Source: Pseudoips prasinana (lineage: Eukaryota; Arthropoda; Insecta; Lepidoptera; Nolidae). Taken from it: 64,000 bases of DNA. The notes beneath the pieces are model-generated. The model was given only the letters and a program-made list of their open reading frames with translations, was not told the origin of the DNA and searched no databases. The stretch's first letter is position 1, and the number at the start of each line of letters is the position of its first letter. The position numbers were made by a program, and so were the translations under genes. Shown piece by piece: positions 10,985-22,578 of this stretch. The stretch is taken from positions 14,960,001 to 15,024,000 of the forward strand of contig OX621244.1 of the NCBI GenBank assembly GCA_951640165.1, read 5' to 3'.

Positions 10985-11245
10985 AGGGTCGCTCATACCT
11001 AGATGCTCTCACCGGTCCGTAAGCGATCGGCGAGGTTAAGCATCTAGCCTCGCGGTCAGTCCATAGATGGGTGACCGCCAAAGTGGTTCAATTTCTGAGC
11101 GTCTCCGTGCTTCGGAGGGCACGTTAAGCTGTCGGTCCCGGTTGTAGTCATTAGACAACAGTCGTTAAGCCACGTCAGAGGCCTACTGGGCGGCTTGAAC
11201 AACTCTGACACTAGGGTAACCACTGCCCATACGATAAGGAAGGAA
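10985..11245 (+). mobile_element. 5S-rRNA-derived SINE (SINE3-like), best copy
   Basis: The first ~100 bp match the 5S rRNA internal control region: 'tcaccggtccgtaagcgatc', 'gaggttaagc', 'cgcggtcagt' and 'atgggtgaccgcc' line up in order with the 5S phrases CACCGGT..CGATC, GAAGTTAAGC, GCGCGGTCAGT and GATGGGTGACCGCC. A non-5S body follows ('gagcgtctccgtgcttcgga', 'cggtcccggttgtagtcatt', 'gcggcttgaacaactctgac'). It ends in a GGAA-type repeat tail. It is not a 5S gene because only the promoter half is kept. Other copies: 12838-13090, 41158-42060 (interrupted), 49016-49140, 53535-53745. Confidence 0.88.
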
Positions 11246-11574
11246 GGAAGGAAGAGGGTCTCAATTAGAATGCTGATCACGTACTGTTTATAATGTAGAT
11301 GTCGTTATGGCAAAAGATTTTTATTTTTATTAAATGAGGCTTACACTCATTATTTCACTCCTTCCCAGAAAAAAAAAGCGAGTGTGGGCTCAGACCATCT
11401 CGTCAACTATAACTACAAACTAAGTACCCATGCCGGATGGCACAGCTTTTGGGGTTTGAACCTCGACTCTAGGTGGTTACTGACATGGCGATGTATGACA
11501 CAGTCTGTTGTTTTATGACCGGGTTTGAGAGTTCTTAAATCTTCTTATAAATAATAACAGTAAACGAGACAAAA
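11246..11574. other. Spacer, nothing firmly recognised
   Basis: A moderately GC-rich patch at about 11360-11510 ('gccggatggcacagcttttg') may be an old repeat, but no second copy was found in the window. Confidence 0.35.
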
Positions 11575-11665
11575 TAGGTGTACATAGATCGTGACAAATG
11601 GAAATCCGTTGTCTTTGCCTTCCCCAGTAACAGGCGTGAGTCTATGTATGTAAGAACTCTTCGAA
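11575..11665 (+). repeat. Short dispersed repeat, copy 1
   Basis: It contains 'gtgacaaatggaaatccgtt', 'gtctttgcct' and 'aacaggcgtgagtctatgta'. The same blocks recur at 28438-28505 (+) and, reverse-complemented, at 57155-57215. The parent element is unknown. Confidence 0.6.
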
Positions 11666-12465
11666 GGTCGGTACGAGTGCAATCAAAGGCTCACGGAAGG
11701 CATAAGATCCAGATACTGTATGTTATTTTATCAATTATAATACATGTCTCATATATTTGCCTTGAATAAATAAATGATTTACGTCGAACAGGAAACGAAC
11801 AGGAAATAAAACTATAAATGAAGGGGAGACATCATAGATAGTTTATAAATGACACATATTTCTGAGAACCAGTTTTCTTCAAATAGCAAAACCCTCAATT
11901 AGCTTACTCGATACAAGATTTACGAGTAGCCTGGAAACCTGTTCATATAACAGCACAGTCTTCTGAATAATATTTATGGCTACAGATTAAGGGGATACTT
12001 CGAATATTCGTGAGTTTTTTATGCACCAATTTTTTTATTTATAAGTCAGGACATATGTGATTCGTGAGTATATGTATCCTAATTGTATCTCTGTACTCTA
12101 TTATAGCCAAAAAATAACACAATTATTCGAAAGAAATAATAATAAAGTAGGTTTTAATGTTTTACTCTTCTCTTATCATCACAATATATATCGTATCTCA
12201 TTTCTACAAAACAATATTCATTTCACTTTATAGTTCAGATGTTTCTTATACATATAAATGTTACAATAAATAATGATAAATATCTTGGGGCAAGTTACAC
12301 ACAGTCATCTAATCCCAAACTAATTACATAGATGTTATGACAATAAGGCAACTGATAAAAAATCTTATATGTTTCTTGATGCGTACATATTATAGATAAA
12401 TATACCTATAGGTACACAGAACAAATAATCGTTCTCATTACACGAAGCTGCTTACTCTGGATAGG
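11666..12465. other. AT-rich spacer, nothing recognised
   Basis: No feature is supported here. Confidence 0.5.
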
Positions 12466-12469
12466 AATC

Positions 12470-12725
12470 GAATCCGTTAAAGCAGCTCCGGGAAGCCAGC
12501 GATCTGTTTGTGGCGCAGTCGCTTTGTCGGACTGGCAGGAGTCGGCAATAGGGGAGGGCCTCCAGAGCCCCGGAGTTCTCGGGGGTCCCCCCGTCAAGCG
12601 CCAAGTGAAGTCCACGGCAAGTTAGGTTTAGTCGGTGCAAGTCCGATATACCCACCCGCAGACACTTTTTGTGGGTGGAACTGCCTATATGGCTATAGGC
12701 AGTTCCCCTGCCTTATCAAAAAAAA
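12470..12725 (+). mobile_element. GC-rich retroposon 3' fragment with poly(A)
   Basis: This GC-rich block ends in an A run (about 12718-12726). It shares 'gcagctccgggaag', 'agcgatctgtttgtg' and 'agtccacggca.gttaggtt' with the longer copy at 57720-58402, which also ends in an A run. That suggests the 3' end of one non-LTR element or SINE. A 13-bp hairpin (12677-12689 with 12694-12706, 4-nt loop) lies just before the tail. Confidence 0.6.
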
Positions 12726-12837
12726 GGAATCGAACCCGTGATATCAGGTTTAGCAATCAGGTTCCCTGATCACGAGACCAATATAGAAGTCAGTGTTCTT
12801 TTTATTCATTTGCGCATCTTACAACACGCTTTCATTA

Positions 12838-13090
12838 AAGCGCTCGCAGCCAGTGGCTTTCACCGGTCTGTAAGGAATTACTGAGGTAAAGCATTTAGGC
12901 ACGCGGTCAATTTATAGTTGGGTGACTGACAAAGTGAATTAATTTCTGAGCGTCTCCGTGCTTCGGACGGCACGTTGAACACTCGGTCCGGGTTGTAGCC
13001 GTTAGACAACAGGCGATAAGCCACGTGAAAGGCTTACAGGGAGGCTTGAACAACTATGACACTAGGGTAACCATTACCCATACGATGAAG
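12838..13090 (+). mobile_element. 5S-rRNA-derived SINE, copy 2
   Basis: It shows the same order of blocks as the copy at 10985: 'tcaccggtctgtaaggaatt', 'gaggtaaagc', 'cgcggtcaat', 'gggtgactga', then 'gagcgtctccgtgcttcgga' and 'aggcttgaacaactatgaca'. The 5S part is more diverged. Confidence 0.85.
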
Positions 13091-13735
13091 TAAACTAAAG
13101 ATAAAGTAATTACGAGTCGCGCACTGATTAAATGTATTTGCCACATTTCCGAGATAGACCTTTAAAGCGCTAGCATCTATCTCTCTTAAGCCTTAACAAG
13201 GGAATTATGGGTAATTTTTACCGAACTAGAAGAGGCCACCTACGGTTATAATGATATAAATTATTGCCCACCCGTACTCTCAAAAATCTTACTCACATGT
13301 GACTGATTGTTTTTTAATCCCTCAAAGCAAATGCAGTTATTTAATAACCGAAATAAAGTGGCTCTCAATTTATTAACTGCTTACTTTATTGGATTAAGTC
13401 ACGCTCATATTTTAGTTATGAAAATAAAAATGGTACTTTTTACGTCCATAAGACGTGATCGCTTTATAAAATATCAAATGATTAGATTGTGTGGTTTTTA
13501 TGTTTCATTTTCACATTTGGCTTGAGATAAGACTCATAAATGGAACAGTAAAGTGGTATGTATGAGCAAGTCGTTACGAAATAAAATAATTTAAGATACA
13601 ATTTAATTTAATTGAAAAGCATTACCACTATATCTCATCTGTTGTATTGTTTTCACTCACAGAAAATAAGGACTTGGATTAAATTCCCGAGTCAAGCCAA
13701 AAGTGTTACTGTGATTTTTCAAGAAGGTAAGTATA
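13091..13735. other. Spacer, nothing recognised
   Basis: No feature is supported. Two short frames (13307-13525 and 13612-13794) look non-coding. Confidence 0.5.
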
Positions 13736-13915
13736 GCTGTCAGTCGCCTTCTCTCTCCTCGGTCGTGCTAGATCGCCGTCCCATCGGATTATGAGAGTAA
13801 GAGAAAACTGGTGCACTAATAGCGCATATAATAAATGCTGCTGGCCAAACGGCCAGTCTCCGGTTAGATTGACCGCCGTAGCTGAAATTCTGCTATGGAC
13901 AATATAATTCTTACC
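13736..13915 (+). mobile_element. SINE (family C)
   Basis: It shares 'gccgtcccatcggattatga' with the start of the window (there 'gccatcccatcggattatga') and the same later blocks (cactaatagcgcatata; 'attgaccgccgtagc'). Confidence 0.6.
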
Positions 13916-14086
13916 ATAATCTAGAAATTACGACTCCATCATTTTCCCTTCTCTTTATGGAGCTTTAGATTAAATTTTACCCTCAAATTTGTTTGTCAAG
14001 AATCAGTATTAAATCCCTAAAGCTAAATAATAAATTATGACTGTTTTAATAACATAGACCCAAGTTAAATGATAAATATTTTTTAC

Positions 14087-14218
14087 AAAATTCAATTCTC
14101 ATTGAATAAAAATAATATCGAAATCGGGTCACAAAATATTTATGAACCGGAACAAAATTCAATTCTCATTGAATAAAAATAATATCGAAATCGGGTCCCA
14201 AAATATTTATGAACCGGT
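14087..14218 (+). repeat. 66-bp tandem duplication
   Basis: Two adjacent copies start 'caaaattcaattctcattga' at 14087 and 14153. They differ at about one position (gggtcac versus gggtccc), which points to a recent duplication. A palindrome follows 25 bp later. Confidence 0.9.
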
Positions 14219-14242
14219 TTTGATATTACATCCATACATGGG

Positions 14243-14290
14243 CCATCCATTTGACTGTGTGTCTGTACAGACACACAGTCAAATAGATGG
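14243..14290. repeat. 48-bp near-perfect palindrome, no loop
   Basis: Arms 14243-14266 and 14267-14290 pair over 24 bp with one mismatch and no spacer. The centre reads GACTGTGTGTCTGT/ACAGACACACAGTC. Confidence 0.95.
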
Positions 14291-14737
14291 TTTCCTTTTT
14301 TAAAGTCTGTTATTTTTGTAAGACAACACATTTCTCCGTAAAGTCGTCATTGAAAACGGAAACAATCTTGACATCATCTTGTTTAAAATGCAAATTGCGT
14401 TTCATAAATCATTTGTTTTTATACCAATCTATACAAGTCACAAAGGATAAGAAAATTAGAACGATTTATAATTTATTTAATTATAAAACACATATTTTTG
14501 CCTCCAGAACTGAGTGACGTGTTGTGATGAATAATTGTACAAGTTTTACTCATTACAGCTTGGCTGACAAGGTGACGAAATCACATGTCTCTTCATAACG
14601 TTCCAGCAATCCCTATACTTGTAGTTATAAGCTCGTTTGTTTCTCTGAAATTTAATTGGTCTTCATGGCCATACTACGTAAAGCAAATATGAACAATTTA
14701 TATATCCGAATAATTACTTTGGGGGGTGAAATAATAT
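14291..14737. other. Spacer, nothing recognised
   Basis: No feature is supported here. Confidence 0.5.
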
Positions 14738-15038
14738 TCTAAGGAATGAGACCAGAAGTAGCTTTTTTTAAAACAAATTTTAATACAACTTACGACAACA
14801 ATAATCACAAAAATATTAACAGACAAATAATTTTAATTCAAACAAAGAAAACGAACAAAAGAAGAAAAATCACCCGCACTACACTAGGCTAACAATTATA
14901 AACAAAGACTATACGAATCGATCCGCAATCGGACAGAGTAACAGCCTCGACAACTGTGGGACGCAAAAGAGGGCGATGCCGGCGAGGCATCGCCTTTTTA
15001 TAAAAAATCCCCACTACTGTCGTGTTTTCTCTTCTACA
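14738..15038 (-). repeat. 3' LTR
   Basis: On the minus strand the repeat reads TGTAGAAGAG...CATTCCTTAGA. It contains a hairpin at 14972-14994 (9-bp arms GGCGATGCC) next to a TATAAAAAGG box (14993-15002). Confidence 0.92.
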
Positions 15039-15334
15039 CGGCCCTTTCTGACAGGAGGCCGTCCACGGGCTCCATCTTTCAACTCTGGCAATCAGTCTCC
15101 AGGCTTGGCAACGACATCCTCAAGCTTTCAGCAGCACGTTTTGCGGACGTGTTGGGTTGTGGCTCATCAACTTCATCAGGCATCTCGACTCCTCTGTGTC
15201 ATTGTCAGACTCTGTAATGACACAAAACTACAGCACAAAAACATGTCCATAAATGATAAGAGATAGCTTCAAAACATAATCTTTGTGTCGCACCAAAATC
15301 AAACAACAATTCGACACATATGTAGGCTTAGCAC

Positions 15335-15666
15335 ACCTAACTCAGCCTAACCACAAGAGTATAAAATAAACTGATATCTGTACCGTTCACCCGGGGCAGT
15401 TCCCGTCGGGGGAGTGCCACCTCACGACTCGCTAGAGATCTACGCGCACTTACGTGAGACATAACTTTGCGTGTGTTAATCAGTTCCAGATAAAAGCGTA
15501 TCCTAACTCACCCTAACTACAAGAGTATAAAATAAACTGATATCTGTACGTTCACTCGTGGCAGTTACGGTCGGGGGAGTGCCACCTCACGACTCGCTAG
15601 AGATCTACGCGCACTTACGTGAGACATAACTTTGCGTGTGTTAATCAGTTCCAGATAAAAGCGTAT
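15335..15666. repeat. 166-bp tandem duplication inside the LTR element
   Basis: Two adjacent units carry 'gagtataaaataaactgata' at 15357 and 15523 and 'gtgccacctcacgactcgct' in both. They are nearly identical. A second, 54-bp tandem pair ('acgtctcgtcagcggc') follows at 15727 and 15781. Confidence 0.9.
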
Positions 15667-17209
15667 TTCAACCCGAATTATCAATAAAACACAGTCCATA
15701 TTTAACACACAAACATATCTCACACCACGTCTCGTCAGCGGCCAACCCGTGGCATGGCCCTACGTGTAACACACAGCACCACGTCTCGTCAGCGGCGAAC
15801 CCGTGGCATGACCCTACGTGTAACACAGCTCCAGGACCACACGTCCGAGCATAAAGGAATGGACACAAAACCACACCAGGCATGTCCCATATACTAGGAT
15901 CGCATGCCCGAGCGCACTCCAAGACAGCATCCAATAACATAAAACCCTACTTGAAGTGTATCCGTCAGCCAGGATAGCATATCTGAGTACGAGGACCTCC
16001 AAGACAGAGACTATCCCAACCGCAAGATAGAACTTCCCTTAATGTGTTTGCCCTTTGCGAAAAACACTTTGCACAAATAGAGAATCATTAAATCAATTTG
16101 TAATTCCCAAAACAACACACAATGCTCGGCACACAAGCATGTCCACAAAAACTTTACAAAATTAGTTTAAGCAAAATATCAAAGTGCCTAAATAATTAAA
16201 GTCACGCACCATGGAAAGTGACTCCACACACATCGGGAGTCCACTCACCACGCCACGGGATCATGTACTTAACTGCGTTTAAGCTCCCATAGCAGCCGGA
16301 CACGCGCGCAGGCGCACGCCCGCCAGACCAGGCGCCTCAGGGCCGAAGGTAGCCACCGGGTCACGCCAACAGCCTGCTCCAAACAGCAAGTGACACACTC
16401 GCCTTTTCTCTCCAACACCACTCGCTTGACAAACCTTGCCACGCAAGCCATGTACTGGCCGCAGTCTTCGCCCATTTGTCATAACTGTCACGAATATCTG
16501 GGTCCCTATGGACTAAGAGAATTTAATTACAAAGAGAACATCACCAAACGTGAACTCTTTTAATTAGCCTTATTCAAAATAAAGGCGACAGTTTTTTTTT
16601 TGTACTCATACACGTTATTATGCGTAACAATTATACGAAACGTATTTCTACGTAAAAATCTGAGAAACTCAACAGAGGTCCCTTCATGTAACATCAGAAC
16701 CACCTGGGTTCTTAACTTACCGAATTGTATAAGAAATACAAAAATCATTGTCTTACGCAGCTAATTGCATCCAAACTACCATTCTGAGGCGATTGAATTA
16801 CTTCGTTCGCTGCCTGGGTTATTCGTGTCCAATTACAAGGTTTAAAAATCTGATGAACCCTAATTGGCACAACATCAAAATCATCCGCATGTGACATCAT
16901 TATCCTCTTTCTAAAACAAAATCCTGAAAACAATGCACTAACGCGCAACACACATATAAGGTCACATTAACGCTCGGTATATTTTAGAGCAATACAAAAT
17001 AACTTCTATGAGATAATGGAGACAGAGACTAAATATTTGTCATTTCCGTCAGACTTTTTGTGGCGGAGAAATGTGTACCAAACCACCTTTCTCGGACTCG
17101 GCTACACCTGACAATAACTTCCTTGATTTGAGATTGCTAACATGACTGATCTCACTTTGGTGTAACCTTTGTCCTTTAATATGACCAAGTCTTTTACATA
17201 ACATCATTA

Positions 17210-17362
17210 CATATGACGAAACATATAATCGTCCGACACAAAGTACATCCACACTCAGAACATCTTCTCATGGTTCACACAAATATTTTTCCCATGCGGG
17301 AATCGAACCTGGGACATGGGAGTGACAAGGCAACGTTTTAACCAGTACGCCACGCATGCAAT
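17210..17362 (-). mobile_element. Family B SINE nested in the LTR element
   Basis: The reverse complement shows the tRNA-like head with a B-box-like 'ggttcgattcccgc' and the body motif ending 'gtgtcggacgat'. It sits in the LTR element interior, so it either arrived after that insertion or was already carried by the element. Confidence 0.75.
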
Positions 17363-18439
17363 CAAACTTCAGAGGATGACTTCAAACTTATGTTGATAAC
17401 TCCGCTGCTAAGAAGTAGCTTGAGAACGTGCACTGTTATTACACCTACTAGGTTTTAAATAACAACTCATTTACATTGTAGAATGCAAATAACACATTGA
17501 GTATTAAATTGAAAAAATGATAAGACTATCAAGTGTTACTTAGTAAGCTTTGTCAATACCTTGTAGCATAGGCTTTTCAGCTCCTCACTCAATCCTCTCA
17601 TTACCATTAGGCGCAATACAACGGCATGACATTTTATACAACACCGTGATGTCAACCGTTTGAGGTTACATTCCTCAGCGGTGGTCAATACCTACAGCTA
17701 TATACCATGGCTATCATGCAATGCACACGATACTGAGCGGCGCTGGCGACAGCTATCAACACTACGACGTCTACTGATCGAGCTTAGTTCGTAATTCGTA
17801 ACACACATCGCAAACTATCTTTTATTTTCACATGACGAATCGGTTAGCCTAAGAGGCTTTCACTTCTTCACCGGAATATCGCAAACTACCGTGCGACAAA
17901 CTAAGTAAATGGTTTTACGCCCTTACGTGCCCTTACGTGTGATATGATATTCACCTTTCAAGAAAAGTCTTGATGAGCCACGTGAAATACATCGCGGTAT
18001 CTCACAAACAAAACAATAAAATTGTACTTACGTAAATCACACAACACAAAAATTTACAAAAATAAATTTACACTGGGGTAGATTCGTTCCGTTTAGGTAT
18101 ACACTTGGTAGACTCTTTTTACAGTTATAACATCCAGTAAAGACTAAGTCTTTTACACATTCTTTGTCGTCACAATAATTCAGTATTTGTGGGCGATCGA
18201 CCACGTCGCACTATAACTGTATATCGGAAAAGATGGACATAATAGTGGCTAGCACGACTCAACTATCGACATAATCGTGTCAACAACTGCCTGAGTAACC
18301 AAAATACCCTCATTTTTCATTTTATAGTGGTAGATTTTAAAATTACTTTCGATCGTTTCTAACTTACTCATGATAGAATCTAACGTGCGGTGTAGATTTT
18401 CTTGTGCCTTAGAAGGCATTGCAATCACGTTCGCACTTA

Positions 18440-18640
18440 TTATAACTGCTACCGCTCAAGGACCGTAAACGGATCGTCCTGTTTTCGACAATCTGACCGC
18501 GAACGAACAAGTTTACGTGAACTTTCAAAACTATCCGGTCTGTCGCGACGCCTAGATCTACTTCGTGTATCACGGCAATAATCTCCACACTTATCATCGT
18601 GACAACTATGCGAATCATTGCGTGGTGTGCGCTCTATTTA
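18440..18640 (-). pseudogene. RS-rich gag-like frame remnant
   Basis: One minus frame reads NDSHSCHDDKCGDYCRDTRS followed by a run of Arg/Ser and ends with DDPFTVLER before a stop. The basic, Cys-containing composition would suit the nucleic-acid-binding end of a gag protein. There is no exact CCHC knuckle, so this is only a suggestion. Confidence 0.35.
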
Positions 18641-18882
18641 CTTTAGTCACCAGTGAAACTGAACTAATCACAATTTAGATATTAACTAACGGTTTTATAC
18701 TTTAGGGCGCACACAAAAACAAAACAACAAGCACGTGGTACTTACTTTTTAAAACCAACCGATACCAAAATACAAATAAATTTTGCTTACAGGAACACAC
18801 TGTCGACACTATACAAAAGTAAAACACACAAACGAGGTACTCAAAATCACTCCAATTATTTAAAGATTTTGCACGGTCTGCC

Positions 18883-19095
18883 TCAGCGCACCAATAACAA
18901 AAAACGCCCCGGCCTAGGTGAAGTCCGAGACGCGTCTTCTAATGCCTTAAGACGATCAAGCATTGTCTGCATTTCGAGCCGTAACCTAAAATTTTCGTCT
19001 GGCGATCGCTCGCGATGCTCACTGTGGCGACTACCATGCCCAGGACTATAACTGTCGCGGCGATTCACACTATAATCACGCTCACGATTCGACAT
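18883..19095 (-). pseudogene. Short gag-like start of the LTR element
   Basis: The start was chosen at 19095 (MSNRERDYSVNRRDSYSPG), 144 nt downstream of the primer site. This gives a charged 71-residue protein with a heptad-like segment (FRLRLEMQTMLDRLKALED), reminiscent of gag N-termini. The open frame extends further upstream to 19233, but the hydrophobic upstream part reads as leader translated by chance. The frame ends early and there is no capsid domain, so it is a truncated or residual gag. Confidence 0.5.
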
Positions 19096-19224
19096 AACGA
19101 AAATAACACCACTAACAACAACAAAAGCAAACCAATTAACCAAATAAAACTGTACAACAACAACAAAAATATTTGACCTCACCGATAATTGCAAAACACA
19201 CAAATAACTAAGTGGGCGAAAGAA

Positions 19225-19239
19225 GAATCCCACTTCTGA
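19225..19239 (-). other. Primer-binding site, tRNA-Leu-like
   Basis: Directly against the 5' LTR (19240) the minus strand reads TCAGAAGTGGGATTC. From memory of tRNA-Leu, the acceptor/T-arm side reads GAATCCCACTTCTGA followed by CACCA, so 15 nt pair but the terminal CACCA would not. Position and match support a primer site; the offset is unusual. Confidence 0.6.
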
Positions 19240-19540
19240 TCTAAGGAATGAGACCAGAAGTAGCTTTTTTTAAAACAAATTTTAATACAACTTACGACAA
19301 CAATAATCACAAAAATATTAACAGACAAATAATTTTAATTCAAACAAAGAAAACGAACAAAAGAAGTAAAATCACCCGCACTACACTAGGCTAACAATTA
19401 TAAACAAAGACTATACGAATCGATCCGCAATCGGACAGAGTAACAGCCTCGACAACTGTGGGACGCAAAAGAGGGCGATGCCGGCGAGGCATCGCCTTTT
19501 TATAAAAAATCCCCACTACTATCGTGTTTTCTCTTCTACA
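19240..19540 (-). repeat. 5' LTR with promoter-like TATA box
   Basis: This is the same 301-bp repeat as 14738-15038. The minus-strand TATAAAAAGG at 19495-19504 lies ~36 bp inside the LTR and next to a 9-bp hairpin (19474-19496). It could position an RNA polymerase II start for the element's transcript. Confidence 0.9.
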
Positions 19541-21655
19541 ATATATTATTCATCAAAAGGATACATTAGTGCTCATATTGTAACCCAAGCAAACCAACGG
19601 TCTTAAAACTAAAATTGTGAGTGTAAAGAGGCATTCAATCTCATCCTAGAAATATTACGAGTATATTCGTTAATGGTTTTATCATTAAAGCAAATAGAAA
19701 ATTATATGCTTTTTATTTTGGTTCGAAATTCAGATTTTAAAATAGACTTTCTAGTTATTTATGAAATCCGAATTTGAAATGAAATCAAAATAGAAGGTTA
19801 TATACTGAAGTTCAGTATAATACCATTACTCGTTTAACGCTATAATGAGTTATGTAAGGCTAGAATGCATAATTCTATTATGTCGAACGAGAGTTATGAA
19901 AAATTATGTAATTTGTACACAACTACACAAAACACACAGTACTGTAATAATCAATAAAAGCCTGTTAGTTACAATTTCCCTTTTGAATGTAAAGAAATAA
20001 ACTTCTAATAGTTTAAGTAAGTCGTGATTAAACGGTAACTGATTTGTCCAGAAATAGCGGTCATTGTCAACACCGATTCTCTATAGCAGCATATAACAAT
20101 GCCTCATAGTCCACAGCCAACCTTAACCTACTAAACCGCACGTAACAGATAATTATTATAGCACAGGTAAGTTAAAGAAACCCTTGAAATAATAATTTCC
20201 TTCCCACAAGAAAACATGATCTGATTTAACCCTTGTAACTTAACACGTGACCTCATCATATTGGTACCAGTGCAACTAAAGTTATTAACACTCAGAACGT
20301 CTTAACTACATCAAAAGAAGTAAGTACTGCCAACGTAATAGCTGATATAATAAATGTGTTAGTTGAGGAAATAATATACGCTACATACGGCTTATAGGAA
20401 TAAATCAAAAGCGCCTTGTGACGTAACTAATATTGCCTCAGTAAACCAGCATGGAAGTTTTGATGTGGCGTATTAGCTTGCAAATATAGAACCCATACAA
20501 AACACTTATTGATCGAATGTTAGTCGGTGCAAGTTGCAAACTGAAATTTATGAGCGAACGTAAGTAAGAGCTCTTTGGATCGGTTACTTTGCCTCAGTTC
20601 TGCAGGCTTTGTTTATTGCTAGCCTCAGATACACCGTCTTGCCTATGAATATTGATAACGCAGTTGCTTACAGTTCAAACTTTTTGAAAGAGCGATATTA
20701 ATATTGGATAGCGGCACGCTTTATTCGCTTCCTTTTTGCTATGATCCGCCGCTAAGTTAGTTTCAATTCTAAGAAATATTTGCTGGTACGACTTCACTTT
20801 ATACGTTTGCGAATTATTTATAATGTTAAAGTAATTAGTCTAAGGAAAAAACGGGCGAATAAGAAATGGAGATTGCTAATTATTTATTTATTTTTGTCCT
20901 CTTTTCCCCTTGGGTTCAGCGAAATTTTATTTATTGAACTAGCCGCTGCTCTAAATTTTGGAGCAGCACCTAGACATTTGGGTGTGAATACGACATTTAT
21001 TCATAGCACCTACTATAGTTACTGTTTGTTTATCTTAGAATAAATAATTGTGAGTCGGACCACAAAAAAGGTTGGACTGACATAATAATTCTGAATACGA
21101 TTTGAACATAATAAGATATGCCACTATATTCGAATGAAACTGAAATAAAAACCTTTGGGAAATAATTCTACGCTATACGAAGGTAATATTTCCTTGACAA
21201 TTACAATAAAACCCAAAAGCTTTTATTTATAAAAAAAAATATTACTTAATATTTATTAATTCTGTCTCATGAAAACTTTACCATCAGAATGGGCGGGGAG
21301 ACCATTTTTAGGAAGTTTTGAAATTGATGAAGTCTAATAGACCTGAAATAGTAAAAAGAAGTAGGTATTTATTCAATTTAAAGTAGAGTAGTAGATCTTT
21401 TAAAATAAACAACATATTTATTAGCTACTTTTCGTTAATATGTGCTTCATGTACATTAGTATTATACTAGATCTTGGGTGAAATTTGTGGATCACTTAGT
21501 AACACGGAAATATCGAACTTATAAGGATTTCGTTTGAATACGTATGGAAACCTAAGAAGTTATCTGTGCCATTAAGGGTTCTATTAATATACAACTCGTA
21601 CACACAAAATATATCCAGACAGATTAACTGTCACACAAATATAACCTATCTAAGT
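19541..21655. other. 2.1 kb AT-rich DNA, nothing recognised
   Basis: No repeat copy, RNA gene or coding region could be supported. The 87-codon frame at 20780-21043 has no motif and is probably chance. Confidence 0.5.
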
Positions 21656-21659
21656 ACTC

Positions 21660-21760
21660 AACACTCAATGTTTTCTTTGCATTCCACAATGTCAATAAGT
21701 TGTTAAAATGGTATCATTGTGGACTCTAAGTAGGTAACTAAACGAACTGAAAGACGCAGC
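21660..21760 (-). mobile_element. LINE 3'-end fragment
   Basis: It shares 'tttgcattccacaatgtcaa' and 'ggactct' with the better copy at 29468-29600 (there 'attccataatgtcaat'). The T-rich start and 'ctttatttgcattcc' wording suit the 3' end of a minus-strand LINE. Confidence 0.45.
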
Positions 21761-21779
21761 GTGGGCAGGTCCCCTACAA

Positions 21780-21935
21780 TATGGGCCGATGAACTAATGC
21801 GGGTTACTGGAAGCCTCTGGATGCGGGTAGCTTAAAACCTCCAATTGTGGAGATCTTTGGGGGAGACCTTTTTCCAGGAATGGAGGTCTTTCGGCTGATA
21901 TTATGATGGTGAAGTAACTAAGATGACTACCAAAC
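21780..21935 (+). mobile_element. RTE-type LINE 3' end, decayed
   Basis: It ends 'ggaggtctttcggctgatat' followed by 'tatgatgg', the frequent lepidopteran RTE 3' ending, preceded by a worn 'ggggagacctttttccagga'. Other copies: 36600-36935, 55980-56205 and 57379-57435 (minus). Confidence 0.6.
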
Positions 21936-22014
21936 CGTAGTGGCATTCCGACTACGCCCATCTTTACGGTTCAGGAAAATTGTTATTTAAATTTTACAAA
22001 TATTTAAATAGCGA

Positions 22015-22230
22015 CATTTAGCCATAGTAATTAAAGAATACATAGTCTCTTTGACAACAACTTCATACAAGCTAGCTTAATATCATTAAGTACTATTGTA
22101 AAATAAATTTTATAAATGTTATAACAAGCCGTGTACCTAAATATCTACATATATGTAACTAGAAATAATTATGTATACTTAACTATATTACTACAAACAT
22201 GTTCTGATGATTTACAAGCAATATTTATTT
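22015..22230 (+). repeat. Repeat D, copy 1
   Basis: It shares 'aaataaattttataaatgtt', 'gtacctaaatatcta', 'actatattactacaaacatg' and 'ttctga' with 30110-30310 (+) and, reversed, with 33180-33360. It has no coding capacity and the class is unknown. Confidence 0.75.
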
Positions 22231-22578
22231 TAGTTTATTATAATGAAAACCTTTTTCTTTTATTTTTATTCGCAAACACTTGATACTACACTTTAAGCTT
22301 ATATTAATACTAAATGTTTTAATAAAGAATAGACTAAAAATACATCAATAAGAACTGCCTTGTCTTTGAACATGTGATATCGATTTACGCTATCATTAAT
22401 TTTCATTGTGTCTTCAACTACGATACTAGGTCAGCCAAACGGATTTTAATTTACAGAATATAAAAAACACTATTTCTTTTCAGAACCAGTGATTTTATAT
22501 ACATATTATTAACCTACACCTATTTCGCACGGGTAAGTATAGATAAAATTATATTGGAAATTAGTAATTCATTCCAAA

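Larger units (their letters stand above)
14738..19540 (-). mobile_element. Nonautonomous LTR retrotransposon, 4.8 kb
   Basis: Two 301-bp direct repeats (14738-15038 and 19240-19540) bound a 4.2-kb interior. I saw only about two differences between the repeats, so the insertion is recent. ATAT on both outer sides (14734-14737 and 19541-19544) is a 4-bp target duplication, as in Ty3/gypsy elements. A primer site sits directly against the right repeat, so the element reads on the minus strand. The interior has a short gag-like start (18883-19095) and an RS-rich frame near 18450-18640. No protease, reverse transcriptase or integrase is visible. It therefore depends on proteins from a relative. 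A family B SINE is nested at 17210-17362. Confidence 0.9.

Noticed and set aside
10985..11100. 5S rRNA gene
   Set aside because: Only the internal control region matches 5S. The terminal stem is missing and a shared non-5S body follows in several loci.
14976..15266. 96-codon plus-strand frame
   Set aside because: It crosses the LTR border on the strand opposite to the element and has no protein motif.
15668..15940. 90-codon minus frame with internal repeats
   Set aside because: The repeats come from a 54-bp tandem DNA duplication; composition is not protein-like.
20780..21043. Small host gene
   Set aside because: The 87-codon frame is isolated, with no conserved domain, signal-peptide logic or splice sites that I can support.
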